A stretch of 64,000 nucleotides of DNA, taken from positions 1-64,000 of the forward strand of contig CABUKB010000007.1 in assembly GCA_902492045.1 (NCBI GenBank), written 5' to 3'. Position 1 is the first letter of the stretch; every line of letters begins with the position of its first letter. The notes below the pieces were generated by a model. It saw only the letters and a program-made list of their open reading frames with translations. It had not been told where the DNA came from and searched no databases. This stretch comes from an uncultured Oscillospiraceae bacterium (GTDB taxonomy: Bacteria; Bacillota; Clostridia; Oscillospirales; Acutalibacteraceae). Shown piece after piece: positions 49,122 to 58,748 of the stretch. The position numbers were made by a program, and so were the translations under genes.

Positions 49122-49159
49122 AAAAACAGCCGCCCGCTCATCAAAAGAGCGGGCGGCTG
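49122..49159 (-). terminator. Intrinsic terminator of the cobalamin riboswitch
   Basis: Read on the minus strand, CAGCCGCCCGCTC and GAGCGGGCGGCTG form a 13-bp stem with a 7-base loop, followed by T5. It lies between the aptamer and the gene, as expected for a transcription-attenuating platform. Confidence 0.85.
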
Positions 49160-49244
49160 TCCGGCCGTTTCCCCGCAGCGCGCGGGAAAACAGGATAGCA
49201 TCCACACCTGCTCTATCGTCCGTAGAGAGGGGATCGGCCGAGCA

Positions 49245-49475
49245 GGCAGGTCTTCTGGCTTCCGTCCAATTCCGGCCGGGCCGCCTTCCCGGTATCGCTA
49301 CCAGTGGCGGGCCCTGCTTTTCCATGCTGTCGGATTCTTCGGCAGGCAGAGACCGTCGGATCTCCCCTGCGGACGGTTACAGCGGCGGGACCGCGCGGGA
49401 TTTTCACCCGCTTCCCTATTCTCCTCCGCGGGTCGCCGGATCCGGCGGAGGCACCTGTTCGGTTCATTTTTCTGA
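49245..49475 (-). promoter_or_regulatory. Cobalamin (AdoCbl) riboswitch aptamer
   Basis: On the minus strand the B12 box AGCCAGAAGACCTGCC is complete at 49245-49260, and the core GGTGAAAATCCCGC and CGCTGTAA elements and the AACAGGTGCC start are all present in order. This is the conserved AdoCbl-class architecture. High cobalamin should favour the downstream terminator and repress the binding-protein gene. Confidence 0.92.
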
Positions 49476-49486
49476 AATACCCCTTT

Positions 49487-49515
49487 ATTTTACCGTTTTC
49501 CTCCCTTTGTGTCAA
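49487..49515 (-). promoter_or_regulatory. Predicted sigma-A promoter of the riboswitch transcript
   Basis: On the minus strand TTGACA (49510-49515) and TAAAAT (49487-49492) are 17 bp apart. The start would be near 49480, directly before the aptamer. Confidence 0.8.
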
Positions 49516-49556
49516 TTCCCTGCCTCTCTCGCGCGGGAATCCGCCGGTGGAAACGC

Positions 49557-49585
49557 TTGACTTCCCTTACTCTTTCCCGTACAAT
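49557..49585 (+). promoter_or_regulatory. Predicted sigma-A promoter of telA
   Basis: TTGACT (49557-49562), 17-bp spacer, TACAAT (49580-49585). Confidence 0.75.
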
Positions 49586-49666
49586 AAAAGGCGATGGAAT
49601 ATCGTTGATTTTAAAATGCCGCCGGATGGAAATCCACGGGCGGCGGAACAGAAAGGTGTGTTCAGC

Positions 49667-50824
49667 ATGACCGACGCCAGCCATCCTGAGACGGGCGCCA
49701 CGGCGGAGGAAATCCCCGCTCTCACCCTCGATCCCTTTGCCCAGGCCGCGCCTGAGGGGAAGGCGGCGGATGAGGACGCCCTGTTGCCCGTGCAGTTGGA
49801 CGAATCCACCCTCACGCCGGCGGAACAGAAGATGGTGGACGATTTTGCCAGGACCATTGATGTGACCGATTCGGGCGTCATACTGCAATACGGCGCCGCA
49901 GCGCAGCAGAAGGTGGCGGGATTTTCGGAATCGGCGCTGCAGAACGTGCGGGCCAAGGATATGGGTGAGGTGGGCGAGATGCTCACCAATCTCGTCGGCC
50001 AGCTTCGTTCCATCACCGACGAGGAGGAGGACAAGGGCTTTTTCGGCTTTTTCCGCAAAGCGGGAAACAAGGTCAGCGCCATGAAGGCAAAATACGACAA
50101 GGCGGAAACCAACGTCGAAAAAATCTGCGCGGCTCTGGAAAATCATCAGGTGGTGCTGATGAAGGACATTGCCACCCTCGACGAATTGTATAATCTCAAC
50201 CTGACCTATTTCAAGGAATTGTCCATGTATATCCTCGCGGGGAAAAAGAAGCTCGCGCAGGTGCGCTCGACCGACCTGCCCGCGCTTGAGGAAAAGGCGA
50301 AGGCTTCGGGGCTGCCCGAGGACGCCCAGGCCGCCAATGACCTGAACGCCCTGTGTACCCGGTTTGAAAAAAAGATTCACGATCTGGAATTGACCCGGAT
50401 CGTCTCGATTCAAATGGCCCCCCAAATCCGGCTGGTGCAGAACAACGACACCCTGATGACCGAGAAAATCCAATCGACCCTGGTCAATACCATTCCGTTG
50501 TGGAAATCCCAGATGGTTCTGTCCCTGGGCCTTGCCCATTCCCAACAGGCGATGGAGGCGCAGAGGGCGGTCGCCGATATGACCAACGAACTGCTGCGCA
50601 AAAATGCCGATGCTCTCAAAACCGCGACGGTTGAGACCGCTAAGGAATCGGAGCGCGGCATCGTGGATATGGAAACCCTCAAACACACCAACGAATCCTT
50701 GATTTCCACTCTGGATGAGGTCATGCGGATTCAGGACGAGGGAAGGCAGAAACGCCGTGAGGCCGAGGCGGAGATCGGCCGGATCGAGGGGGAACTCAAA
50801 CAGAAGCTCCTGCAGTTGCGCTGA
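49667..50824 (+). CDS. TelA/YaaN-like toxic-anion resistance protein
   Basis: The 385-residue protein has long amphipathic helices typical of TelA: GFFGFFRKAGNKVSAMKAKYDKAETNVEKICAALENHQVVLMKDIATLDELYNLNLTYFKELSMYILAGKKKL and the MAPQIRLVQNNDTLMTEKIQSTLVNTIPLWKSQMVLSLG segment. TelA proteins are linked to tellurite and envelope-stress resistance, though the mechanism is not settled. ATG 49667 follows AAAGG; a longer frame extends into the riboswitch region and is rejected. It is not beside terD-type genes. Confidence 0.88.
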   Translation: MTDASHPETGATAEEIPALTLDPFAQAAPEGKAADEDALLPVQLDESTLTPAEQKMVDDFARTIDVTDSGVILQYGAAAQQKVAGFSESALQNVRAKDMGEVGEMLTNLVGQLRSITDEEEDKGFFGFFRKAGNKVSAMKAKYDKAETNVEKICAALENHQVVLMKDIATLDELYNLNLTYFKELSMYILAGKKKLAQVRSTDLPALEEKAKASGLPEDAQAANDLNALCTRFEKKIHDLELTRIVSIQMAPQIRLVQNNDTLMTEKIQSTLVNTIPLWKSQMVLSLGLAHSQQAMEAQRAVADMTNELLRKNADALKTATVETAKESERGIVDMETLKHTNESLISTLDEVMRIQDEGRQKRREAEAEIGRIEGELKQKLLQLR

Positions 50825-50840
50825 CCCTCCGCTATGATAC

Positions 50841-50884
50841 AACCCGCCCGGAGAACCTGAAAACGGGTTCTCCGGGCGGGTTTG
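50841..50884. terminator. Bidirectional rho-independent terminator
   Basis: A 17-bp perfect stem, AACCCGCCCGGAGAACC (50841-50857) with 50866-50882. It ends telA and the surface operon from the other side. Confidence 0.92.
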
Positions 50885-50936
50885 GCTTTGCGGGTTCCCG
50901 GGCCGCTTTACAGCCGGTCCGGGAACGCCGCTGTTT

Positions 50937-51338
50937 TTACGGCTTATCCGTTTGTTTGCCGCCCACTGTCAAGATCAGGTAGGGCAGCCATCCGGTGATG
51001 ACGACGCATATCTCGGGGAAGGATTCTTTGTTTAGGGGGCGGGCGCGCAGGAGCCGGATGACCAGGCAGGCGATCAGAACCGCAGCGACATAGGCCACCA
51101 ATACTTCCAGGATACCGAACAGGCTCAGGGCCATTCCCATGAGAATCGCGGCGATGGAAAGAAGAACCACAACGGTGCGTTCGGCACGGATCTGTCGCCG
51201 CTGTTCAAATTCTTCCGCATTCGCCTCGATTTCGGAGGGGAGGTAACTCATGCCTTCCACCTTGCTTGAAGGCGGCTCAGGGGAGGTCTCGCTTAAAATG
51301 TCCGCATAAATCGGGGTGTATGGCGGTTTTTTCTTCAC
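50937..51338 (-). CDS. Small membrane protein, last gene of the surface operon
   Basis: A 133-residue protein I do not recognise. It has a polar N-terminus (KKKPPYTPIYADILSETSPEPPSSKVEGMSYLPS), two adjacent hydrophobic segments around residues 55-95 and a short polar end with one further hydrophobic stretch (ITGWLPYLILTVGG). GTG 51338 is chosen because GGAGGAGG lies ten bases upstream. It follows the Zn-ribbon gene by 167 bases and precedes the terminator. Confidence 0.6.
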   Translation of the reverse strand: MKKKPPYTPIYADILSETSPEPPSSKVEGMSYLPSEIEANAEEFEQRRQIRAERTVVVLLSIAAILMGMALSLFGILEVLVAYVAAVLIACLVIRLLRARPLNKESFPEICVVITGWLPYLILTVGGKQTDKP

Positions 51339-51505
51339 TGTTCTTAACCTCCTCCACGATAAGGTTCGCTCACCGGCCGGCGCAAAGCCAGGCGAACTTG
51401 AAAGTGTTTCCGCGTCTGACCAAACGCCGGAAAGCAAGATCCGAGGGGTTGAGCAGCTCCCTGCGCCGGCGTGCCGGGAAGGGGGCCGTCCAGCGCAGGA
51501 AGATC

Positions 51506-52207
51506 TCAGCCGGTCTTCTCCAAATCGCTCACCAGGGTGACACGGGCCACCGGCCTTCCGTGCCGGATAAGGGAAAAGGTCTGCCCCATTTCCAGATGAT
51601 GGGACGGGATCTCTTCCCTGTGCAGGAAAACAAGCCCTACGTTTCTCACACCGTCCTTTTCCGCACGGAAATGCTGGATTATGCAGGGATAAACCCCCGC
51701 GTCGGAGCCCTGTTCCTTGCCGTGCGGACGATCCGGCGCAGGGCCGCCGTCCATGGATTCGGGTTGAAGAGCCAGCACTTCGCCGTCCAGGAACCGGGGC
51801 TTCGACTTACGGCCCGGTTTGACCAAGGGGCGAAGGTCCGCGCGGAATTGGGATTCCAGCCGTATTTCCTGTTCGTCTTCATACCGCACCAATACGGTCG
51901 TGGGTAACTGAAACAACAGGGACATCGGGACAAAACCACCCATACCGGCCAATATCAGCAGGCCCCATTTTCTGTCCCGCGTAATGGCAGCCGGGATGAA
52001 CAGCAAAAGGACGGCGACCGCATAGAAGACTAAGACCAGACTCCCTTTGGCTTTCGAGGCATACGGCCGGTGGCAGGAAGGGCAGGTCGCATACATTTGC
52101 CACCGCCAGGGTCTAAATACCTTTCGGATTTCCGGTATGCAGTCCTCCCCGCACCAAGGGCAGCGGCTGGTTCCCAGCGTTTTGAGTTTGTCAAACCATC
52201 TCTTCAT
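51506..52207 (-). CDS. Zinc-ribbon membrane protein
   Basis: A 233-residue protein with a cytoplasmic zinc ribbon at the N-terminus (CPWC near residue 16 and CPSC near 44), two membrane segments (about 57-73 and 81-100), and a charged soluble C-terminal domain of about 130 residues with no recognised motif. It begins at ATG 52207, overlapping the upstream lipoprotein gene by 17 bases, so it is part of the same operon. Function unknown. Confidence 0.65.
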   Translation of the reverse strand: MKRWFDKLKTLGTSRCPWCGEDCIPEIRKVFRPWRWQMYATCPSCHRPYASKAKGSLVLVFYAVAVLLLFIPAAITRDRKWGLLILAGMGGFVPMSLLFQLPTTVLVRYEDEQEIRLESQFRADLRPLVKPGRKSKPRFLDGEVLALQPESMDGGPAPDRPHGKEQGSDAGVYPCIIQHFRAEKDGVRNVGLVFLHREEIPSHHLEMGQTFSLIRHGRPVARVTLVSDLEKTG

Positions 52208-53711
52208 GCAAAGACACAATGCCGTCCACCTGATCCGTTATCAGGGTATCCCCCTGGTACATCGAGAAGGGGGCGGCATCCTCCTTGGTATAATAGAGCC
52301 GGTTGTTGGCGGCCTTGATGCCGTATACGTTCTCAGCCCAGAGTGCGGTCTGCGCTCCGTCGAACGTATAGATATAGCGCCGAAATGGACTTTTCTCCTG
52401 CATTACCGACAGATAGGCGTTGTCCTCAAATGCCCAGATTCTCAGGTCCTTCCCTTGGACATCGTCCAGCGTGACGGTGTTGGTACCGTCGGTATAGGAC
52501 AGAACGGATATCCAGTTCCTGTCAAAAACCGCCTTGGAAAAGAACACGCCGTTTTTATAACCCTCCATGATGGAGTCGGCATGCATGTACAGGTTCTTTT
52601 TTTGAATCCCTTTCCCGTCCTCGATTGTCAGCTGGTAAAAATTGGAGACATCCTCGTCGCGAATGGAATCGTTAAAATAATAGAGAGCACCGTCGGCTTG
52701 AGAAAAACGCAGTTGGCTTTCATAGGTTAATTCCGGGCCCATATTGGGTCGCAGCAACATCTCGAGAATATAGGGTTCCTGGCCGTCCACTTCCAGAATC
52801 CAGACATTGCGGCTGGTATCCTTGACAATCCGCACACCGGGGGAGATCGTCCTCGCGCCCTCGCAGGATGAGGCGCAGGAGGCCGTATCCGGGATGTCGC
52901 CGATCTCCTGCCGAACCAGGTGCTGTTCCTCATCCGTTTCCGCAAAAGTGAAAGAAGAAAAGGACTCCGGATCGTAAATGGTAAAATCGTTCAGACTTGC
53001 ACGGTTGGAAAAGGTCTCGCATTCGCCGGTCTCCGTGTTCAGCCGGTTCAGGCTTAAATGGTTGATACTATACTTGGTCTGCCATTGTTCAATGAAAGTA
53101 TCACCGGACCCTGTATATTCGCCAGATCCTTCGTTACCACTGTAATACAGGATGGTCTTTTGATCCCCGCCCAGAACAAAAGAGACCACATTTTCCCGCA
53201 CCAGCCGGCTTTTGCCATTTTGATAGGCATAGAGGTCGGTGCGAACCGCCTCGCGGTTCTGCCGGATGTAGTACAGGGCCCCGTCTTCGCCATAGCAAAT
53301 AAGATCGATAAAATTCCTGCCATCCAAGAATACGGCGATATCATCGCAGACCGTTTTCACCTTCCCCCCCGCCGTATTGATTGCATACAGGGCGGTTTTG
53401 TCTTCCAAGCTAGTGTATCGGGGGCAAAACACCAGTTCCCGGCCGTCGGCCCGGAGCAGGTAAAACCCCTGCACGCCTGGGAAATTACGGTTTCTGTCTA
53501 CATAGGGAGGCTCTTCCACGTCGTCTGTGAGCAGCCGGGGTTTTTCGTCACCCCGCACCATATAGAGACCGCCCTGGGAATAGTAAAACAGGGGCGCAGC
53601 ATCGCCGGTGACGGCCGTGGTTTCTCCCGTCCCGGTTCCTCCGCCACAGGATGTGCAAATTCCGGCTATGCACATAGCCACCATGCCCGCTAACCATCGT
53701 TTCCATGTCAT
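52191..53711 (-). CDS. Putative lipoprotein with beta-propeller-like (DUF5050-type) domain
   Basis: The 506-residue exported protein has a signal segment ending GICTSC (lipobox-like, Cys22) and then repeats of a Y-x-R/D-x-x-G-x-x-LYYI-x-N type (for example LYYIRQNREAV, ILYYSGNEGS, ALYYFNDSI, RLYYTKEDAAP) that suggest a beta-propeller of the DUF5050 kind. AAGGAGG precedes ATG 53711. It lies between the large DNRLRE protein and the Zn-ribbon gene in the same operon. Confidence 0.65.
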   Translation of the reverse strand: MTWKRWLAGMVAMCIAGICTSCGGGTGTGETTAVTGDAAPLFYYSQGGLYMVRGDEKPRLLTDDVEEPPYVDRNRNFPGVQGFYLLRADGRELVFCPRYTSLEDKTALYAINTAGGKVKTVCDDIAVFLDGRNFIDLICYGEDGALYYIRQNREAVRTDLYAYQNGKSRLVRENVVSFVLGGDQKTILYYSGNEGSGEYTGSGDTFIEQWQTKYSINHLSLNRLNTETGECETFSNRASLNDFTIYDPESFSSFTFAETDEEQHLVRQEIGDIPDTASCASSCEGARTISPGVRIVKDTSRNVWILEVDGQEPYILEMLLRPNMGPELTYESQLRFSQADGALYYFNDSIRDEDVSNFYQLTIEDGKGIQKKNLYMHADSIMEGYKNGVFFSKAVFDRNWISVLSYTDGTNTVTLDDVQGKDLRIWAFEDNAYLSVMQEKSPFRRYIYTFDGAQTALWAENVYGIKAANNRLYYTKEDAAPFSMYQGDTLITDQVDGIVSLHEEMV

Positions 53712-53774
53712 CGTATAACCCTCCTTCACTAAGGATCCATCACACACCATAATTTTATGCTGTTTTATGGTTTA

Positions 53775-56700
53775 TCATGATTCTGTTACGTGATTCAACT
53801 GGTTATTGTATTGGACAATAGCTTCCTCCGTATAAGTTAACCAATTAAATTTAAATGAGCCAGAATTGTTGAACGGAGTCAAACTCTCGTGCTTGACATG
53901 AACATCGTTTTTGTAGTCGTATCGGTAATCGGCATTAAAGGTAAAACTATCGCATTCTGTTAAAAACCTAATCTTAACCTTATACGCGTGATCGTAAAAT
54001 GGATATTTTGCTAAGTCTATAAAAATATGGACCAACAATATACTATTGATTACCGACGCGCAGTACTTTGCGGTTTCAGGAATTCTTTTCATTTTTTCTA
54101 TAAAAGTGGGAATCAATGAGGTTAGAGATAGAAAATCTGAAAACGTAAGTGATCCTTCTACCAAGTTCAGAGCAAATGATATAGCGGGCGATATCAAAGA
54201 ATAAGGATAGTCCATTGCGTCACCTAAAATAATTGGGCCTAAAAAATCTACAGCTTGATTGACAGTTTTAGTGTTAATTGTAATATTGACTTTAGGCTCT
54301 AGGTCTCGGTATTTATATGGGCTCTTGTATTCACCAAACAGATCGCTGGATTGGTACGCCATGCCATGTTTGCTTCGGATAATGTCGATGGCACGCAAGG
54401 CAGCCTCGGCGTATAGCGGGTTGCCAGCATAGCCACCGAGTGTCACAGCCCGAAGAAGCGCGACAACTGTCGCATATTCCGGGTCTGTCAGAATATCCTT
54501 ATCTTCTTGTTCCGCTGTTTTAAAGTTTTTGTGACAAGCCATGCACCGATAATGCGGATACCCCGTTCCCCCATCTACAAATTGAACCGGGTGCCCTCCC
54601 ACAAACAGGTCACCGAAGGACGTACCATAAACCCCCGGACATTCCACCGGGATAAACTCCCATACACAGGGGAAGGAATAGGTGCTGCGCACTTTTGCAT
54701 CCTCGCCCAAAATCCCGTTAAGGCCCCGGGTATAGCTGAATGCTTTGGAAAGAATCCGATATCCGCCACCCGCGGCTGGCTCGATGCGCCATTTGGATGC
54801 GCGGTAGCTGTACTCTTCGTCGCAAAGTCCGACCTCTCCCGTCGAAGTGGAAAGCACTTCCAACATCGTATGCTGGCTGTTCATAGGGATGATGGAGTAC
54901 TCATCCGATGTGGCATCGTAGGAAAGTTTCCAATACAGCGATTCCTTCTGTAAATCCCCGATGTTTTCTCCCGTGTATGGATTGCCCGTAGCGCCGTATA
55001 TCCGTGTCTTTTCTGGGTCTCTCCAATCGTCCTGACACAGATATAAATTGGTGTTGTATGGCCTTATCCAATAAGCCTTATCGGTGCTCAGACCGATAGA
55101 AGAGGGAGGGCAGGGGTCCCGATATTGAATGATCAAACGGGGGCGGAAACTCAGGGTGCTGTGTTCAGAGGAACAGAAATCCTTTCGTGAGGTTGTACTG
55201 TTTGTACGAAGAGCAAATCCATAGTTGGGAAGTCCGCCTGGCTTCCGTTGTTCATAGATAAGATGACTGGTCATCATGGTGGTGATATTGAAATTTTTGG
55301 TGCCAGACTGGGAAATGTAAACGCAGTCGTTTCCAGCATAATATTCGTTGATTTCAAATCGTTGATCGCTGCTGACGGTGTCTTCATTCCAATCGGACAT
55401 GACCAACTTTAAATCGACCCTGACAGTATTATAGGAACCAGATCCCTCATACACTTGAAGCTCCACCTGTTCTATGTCGGCCGGATCTACCGACAATCCA
55501 CTCAAATCATATTTCATGAAGGATATGCCTTCCCGTGGTTTATTGGTCTGAGAGGTGGAATCGAAATAGGTTCCGTTTGGACCGACGATGAGGTACTGGT
55601 CTCCGGGGTTTCCTCTTGTACCGTCTACATAGACTGTCCGATCCTGAAACTTGTCGGAACCCACCTCAGTAGAGCCGGTAGCCGTCGAAGCCACAGAAAA
55701 TGAATTAGCTGCAGAAGCTTCGGCTACAGAGGTTTCCGAATCTTGCGCCACCACTTCTCCAACGGTCTCCGTCTCTGAGACAAAAGCGGCCTCTACCGTT
55801 ACTTTTAAGGGATACACCGTCATGGGACTTGCAAGCATATCTTGGTCTAGGGAAATTTCGACGAGGGTCCTTGTGCCATTTTGCTCTGCCACGCGTACTG
55901 TATTTTGGACTGAGAAATGGGTGTTATTTTCCTCATTCATGCCATTGTAAGCGTCCCGCAGCTCTACATTACCGACAGTTAAAGCTGTTTTTCCTGACGC
56001 CGGTGCTACAAATTCAATTGTTTGCCTTTTTTCGTCCGATTCATTCGGAAGAGCGACCAGATCTGCCGTATCAACCCAAAAGGACACGATGCCTCCCTCA
56101 GGCATGGCAGAGAGTTCCATCGTCTGCCGGGCACCAGACAGCGTGGGGATAGCTTCAACCCCATTTTCGTGCCGAACGGCTCTTTTATAGGATATGCTCT
56201 GGAGTCTATCTTGTTCCATTATAGTAGCCTGGTTTTCATTTGTAAAGAAACTAGAAATGGCGGTAGCCGCCTGCTGGAACAGATTGCTTTCTTCGGCAAC
56301 TCCGAATCCAAACTCCACTGTTTGGCTTTCTGTCTTTAGCAACACACCCTTTTGATCGGTCATAGCGTCGGGAAAATAGGCTTCGAGCGTGCCAAAGTCG
56401 TTGTAATACTGATAGCCCTCTTCCCGCATTACAGAGGTGGCTACCTGAATGTCGGGATCTCCATCCTTAACTTGTCCCATCTTATCGCGGTATCGGACAG
56501 GGGAAGAAAAAACATAAAGGGTTTTGCTCCCGTCTATGTTTCGAAATCCAATTGTGTCCAAACTTTCCGCATAGTCAGGAAGACGCTGAATATGCCCCGC
56601 TTCCTGGGCGACATCTTCAGAGATAAAGGAGGGCAAATCCATGTCTTCAAACAACGCGTCGTATTCTTCGCTGGTCAGCCCGTTTATTTGCTCTACAGAT

Positions 56701-57311
56701 GCATTGTCTAAGTGTTCAATGGTTTCTAATTCGGTATAAGAAGTTACGATGGCTTCTCCATCTGAAAGGGTGAACTTCCCCTCATAAGTGCGCTCGTGGT
56801 CTTCGCCATATAGACGGATAACCATCGGATATAGTTCGTTTTCGATTAAATCAGACAACGTTATTTTGGAAGAACGGCCCTTCTGTTCCATAAGCAGATG
56901 ATGATGCATAGTCGGGTCAAAAACCTCGACGCGGAACTCCTCATAAATAGCAAAGTCGTTTTTTAAAGAAAAAACCACCTGTATATCCTCATTAAGCAAA
57001 TCTGTGGGCTGTGGATCTATATCCGTCTCAAGGGAGAAATCCTCTGCAGGAGAATTCGACTCTGAGGCTTCTTCTGGGAGGAAGCTTATATCCTCATTTG
57101 GGATATCAGAACTGGACATAGTATCTTCAGGTGAGGTTTCTTCGTCTTTTGTCGGGCATATAACTTCCAGTTCCAAAGGAAAGCTAGTGGCCAGAACGAC
57201 CTCGCGATGAACTCCGTCCACAATTTCTTCAGCAGACACACCGTTGGCCAATATTACAAAGGCCAATACACAACTAACCATACTCAACAACCTATGCTTT
57301 AGTTTTCCCAT
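53775..57311 (-). CDS. Large secreted DNRLRE/ricin-like protein, RHS-leader homologue without RHS repeats
   Basis: The 1178-residue protein has a signal peptide (NGVSA/EE), an acidic Ser/Glu stretch to about residue 110, and a region (about 240-520) like the leader of secreted RHS/WapA-type proteins (GSKTLYVFSSPVRYRDKMGQV, later DQKGVLLK and GGIVSFWVDTADLVALP). A DNRLRE domain (about 560-730; EGISFMKYDLSGL, NYGFALRTNS, CSSEHSTLSFRPRLIIQY) and a ricin B-like domain (about 735-880) follow. The C-terminal region has a CMAC pair and hydrophobic stretches. No RHS repeat or toxin domain is found. AGGAGG precedes ATG 57311. It lies 36 bases after its paralogue's stop. The sequence is AT-richer than flanks. 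Confidence 0.75.
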   Translation of the reverse strand: MGKLKHRLLSMVSCVLAFVILANGVSAEEIVDGVHREVVLATSFPLELEVICPTKDEETSPEDTMSSSDIPNEDISFLPEEASESNSPAEDFSLETDIDPQPTDLLNEDIQVVFSLKNDFAIYEEFRVEVFDPTMHHHLLMEQKGRSSKITLSDLIENELYPMVIRLYGEDHERTYEGKFTLSDGEAIVTSYTELETIEHLDNASVEQINGLTSEEYDALFEDMDLPSFISEDVAQEAGHIQRLPDYAESLDTIGFRNIDGSKTLYVFSSPVRYRDKMGQVKDGDPDIQVATSVMREEGYQYYNDFGTLEAYFPDAMTDQKGVLLKTESQTVEFGFGVAEESNLFQQAATAISSFFTNENQATIMEQDRLQSISYKRAVRHENGVEAIPTLSGARQTMELSAMPEGGIVSFWVDTADLVALPNESDEKRQTIEFVAPASGKTALTVGNVELRDAYNGMNEENNTHFSVQNTVRVAEQNGTRTLVEISLDQDMLASPMTVYPLKVTVEAAFVSETETVGEVVAQDSETSVAEASAANSFSVASTATGSTEVGSDKFQDRTVYVDGTRGNPGDQYLIVGPNGTYFDSTSQTNKPREGISFMKYDLSGLSVDPADIEQVELQVYEGSGSYNTVRVDLKLVMSDWNEDTVSSDQRFEINEYYAGNDCVYISQSGTKNFNITTMMTSHLIYEQRKPGGLPNYGFALRTNSTTSRKDFCSSEHSTLSFRPRLIIQYRDPCPPSSIGLSTDKAYWIRPYNTNLYLCQDDWRDPEKTRIYGATGNPYTGENIGDLQKESLYWKLSYDATSDEYSIIPMNSQHTMLEVLSTSTGEVGLCDEEYSYRASKWRIEPAAGGGYRILSKAFSYTRGLNGILGEDAKVRSTYSFPCVWEFIPVECPGVYGTSFGDLFVGGHPVQFVDGGTGYPHYRCMACHKNFKTAEQEDKDILTDPEYATVVALLRAVTLGGYAGNPLYAEAALRAIDIIRSKHGMAYQSSDLFGEYKSPYKYRDLEPKVNITINTKTVNQAVDFLGPIILGDAMDYPYSLISPAISFALNLVEGSLTFSDFLSLTSLIPTFIEKMKRIPETAKYCASVINSILLVHIFIDLAKYPFYDHAYKVKIRFLTECDSFTFNADYRYDYKNDVHVKHESLTPFNNSGSFKFNWLTYTEEAIVQYNNQLNHVTES

Positions 57312-57347
57312 AATTATCCTCCTCTATTCCTAAATAATGTTTAATGA

Positions 57348-58748
57348 TTACTCAAAAACAATTTCGGTACGGTTCGGGTAAAGCGCGTTGTCATTGCTTA
57401 ATAATAGATAGGCTTCCCCCTCTTTTTCGTCGATACTGCGGAGCTGTACGCCATTATGTTCCATTTGGCCGTCATAATTATCACACCAGGCCATCATTTC
57501 ATTGGTAATATCAAACCGTAGGGTTGGGTCGGTTTGTTCAAGCAAGGCGGTCTGGGGACCTGTTTTATAGTGATTATTCCAGTTCCCCGTCATGCTGCAC
57601 CAATCCTCCAACACAGAAAGGAGTTCAAAGGTTCCATACGTTGGACTAAGAGACCGGGTAATATATTCGGCTTTATGGATTTGGAAAGACTGAAAATCAA
57701 AGGCCTTGGCAACTTGAAAGCGAATCATCAGCCGGCCAATTCCATAATTAGAACTGTTACCGATCACTGAAACATTGCGTAGATAGGCATTTTTAAGGTT
57801 GGGTAGTTCAGAATACAAGGCGTTATCGGCCTGTTTTTCCCTTCGGAATTCGAAGGAGATATAGGCCCTGCATTGTCCCTGGAATACATCCTCATAAAAT
57901 TTAAGACGCAACTCATATAAGCCGTTACCATGTGGCAATAGTTCTAATTCATGTTCTTCGGTTACTACGCCGTTTCCGTCTTTCAATAGTGGACGCTGGA
58001 TTACGCCCACTATTTCTTCACTCAGGTTACCCTCTGAATCTGTTGCCTCTCGGGTGAGAATGAGGTAACCGCCGGGCTCTTTACGTACTTGGATATCCGT
58101 GCCCGGTATTTTTAGCCATATTGTTACCAAGCCATTTTCGGGAGGATGCCTAAAGTCTATTTCCCCATTCACACCCAGAGAGGAGGGATATAGGCAGAAA
58201 TCGTTTCCCCCAGCGGCTTTTTTATAAACCACCATGGGTATCTTTTCTCCAAGAAAGTTATTTTTATTCTGATACCAACCAAGAATTGGCTCGTCGCTCC
58301 AAACGCCAAAGGTGTAGCGGTTATCTCCCTTTTGTAGAATGACACCTTGATCGGATGTAAGGGTTTTCGGATAATAACTTTTAATATCGCTGTTTGCCAC
58401 GGTATACAGATATCCCTGATTTCTAAGTCCCTCTTCCCGAACATTAGCAAGCCTTATATCGATTAGAGATAGCTGTCCATTACCGTTCTGGAAACGGATT
58501 GGAGAGGAAAAAACATATAAAGTTTTTGTTCCATCTTTATTTTGAAAAGCAATGGATACATCGGTGTTGTATTCTGGTAGAAGTGTCTCGTGTCCCCGCG
58601 CTTCGCGCATATTTTCAGTGACAAATCCGTTATAGTCCGAACTTAGATGTATGGCAACTTCATGCCATCCCCAAAAGTACAATCCTACCGCAGTAATCGC
58701 TACACCTAATAGAAGAATAGCTCCTCCTATCCATATTCTTTTTTTCAT
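57348..58748 (-). CDS. Membrane-anchored paralogue of the large DNRLRE protein's N-terminal half
   Basis: A 466-residue protein: N-terminal membrane anchor (6-26), then the same RHS-leader type region as the large gene (GTKTLYVFSSPIRFQNGNGQL, TSDQGVILQKGDNRYTFGVW, ENGLVTIWLKIPGTDIQV), and a DNRLRE-like C-terminal part (IGRLMIRFQVAKAFDFQSFQIHKAEYITRS). It lacks the ricin domain. GGTGAGGGG precedes ATG 58748. It is the first gene of the five-gene operon, and the neighbouring large gene looks like an expanded duplicate. Confidence 0.75.
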   Translation of the reverse strand: MKKRIWIGGAILLLGVAITAVGLYFWGWHEVAIHLSSDYNGFVTENMREARGHETLLPEYNTDVSIAFQNKDGTKTLYVFSSPIRFQNGNGQLSLIDIRLANVREEGLRNQGYLYTVANSDIKSYYPKTLTSDQGVILQKGDNRYTFGVWSDEPILGWYQNKNNFLGEKIPMVVYKKAAGGNDFCLYPSSLGVNGEIDFRHPPENGLVTIWLKIPGTDIQVRKEPGGYLILTREATDSEGNLSEEIVGVIQRPLLKDGNGVVTEEHELELLPHGNGLYELRLKFYEDVFQGQCRAYISFEFRREKQADNALYSELPNLKNAYLRNVSVIGNSSNYGIGRLMIRFQVAKAFDFQSFQIHKAEYITRSLSPTYGTFELLSVLEDWCSMTGNWNNHYKTGPQTALLEQTDPTLRFDITNEMMAWCDNYDGQMEHNGVQLRSIDEKEGEAYLLLSNDNALYPNRTEIVFE

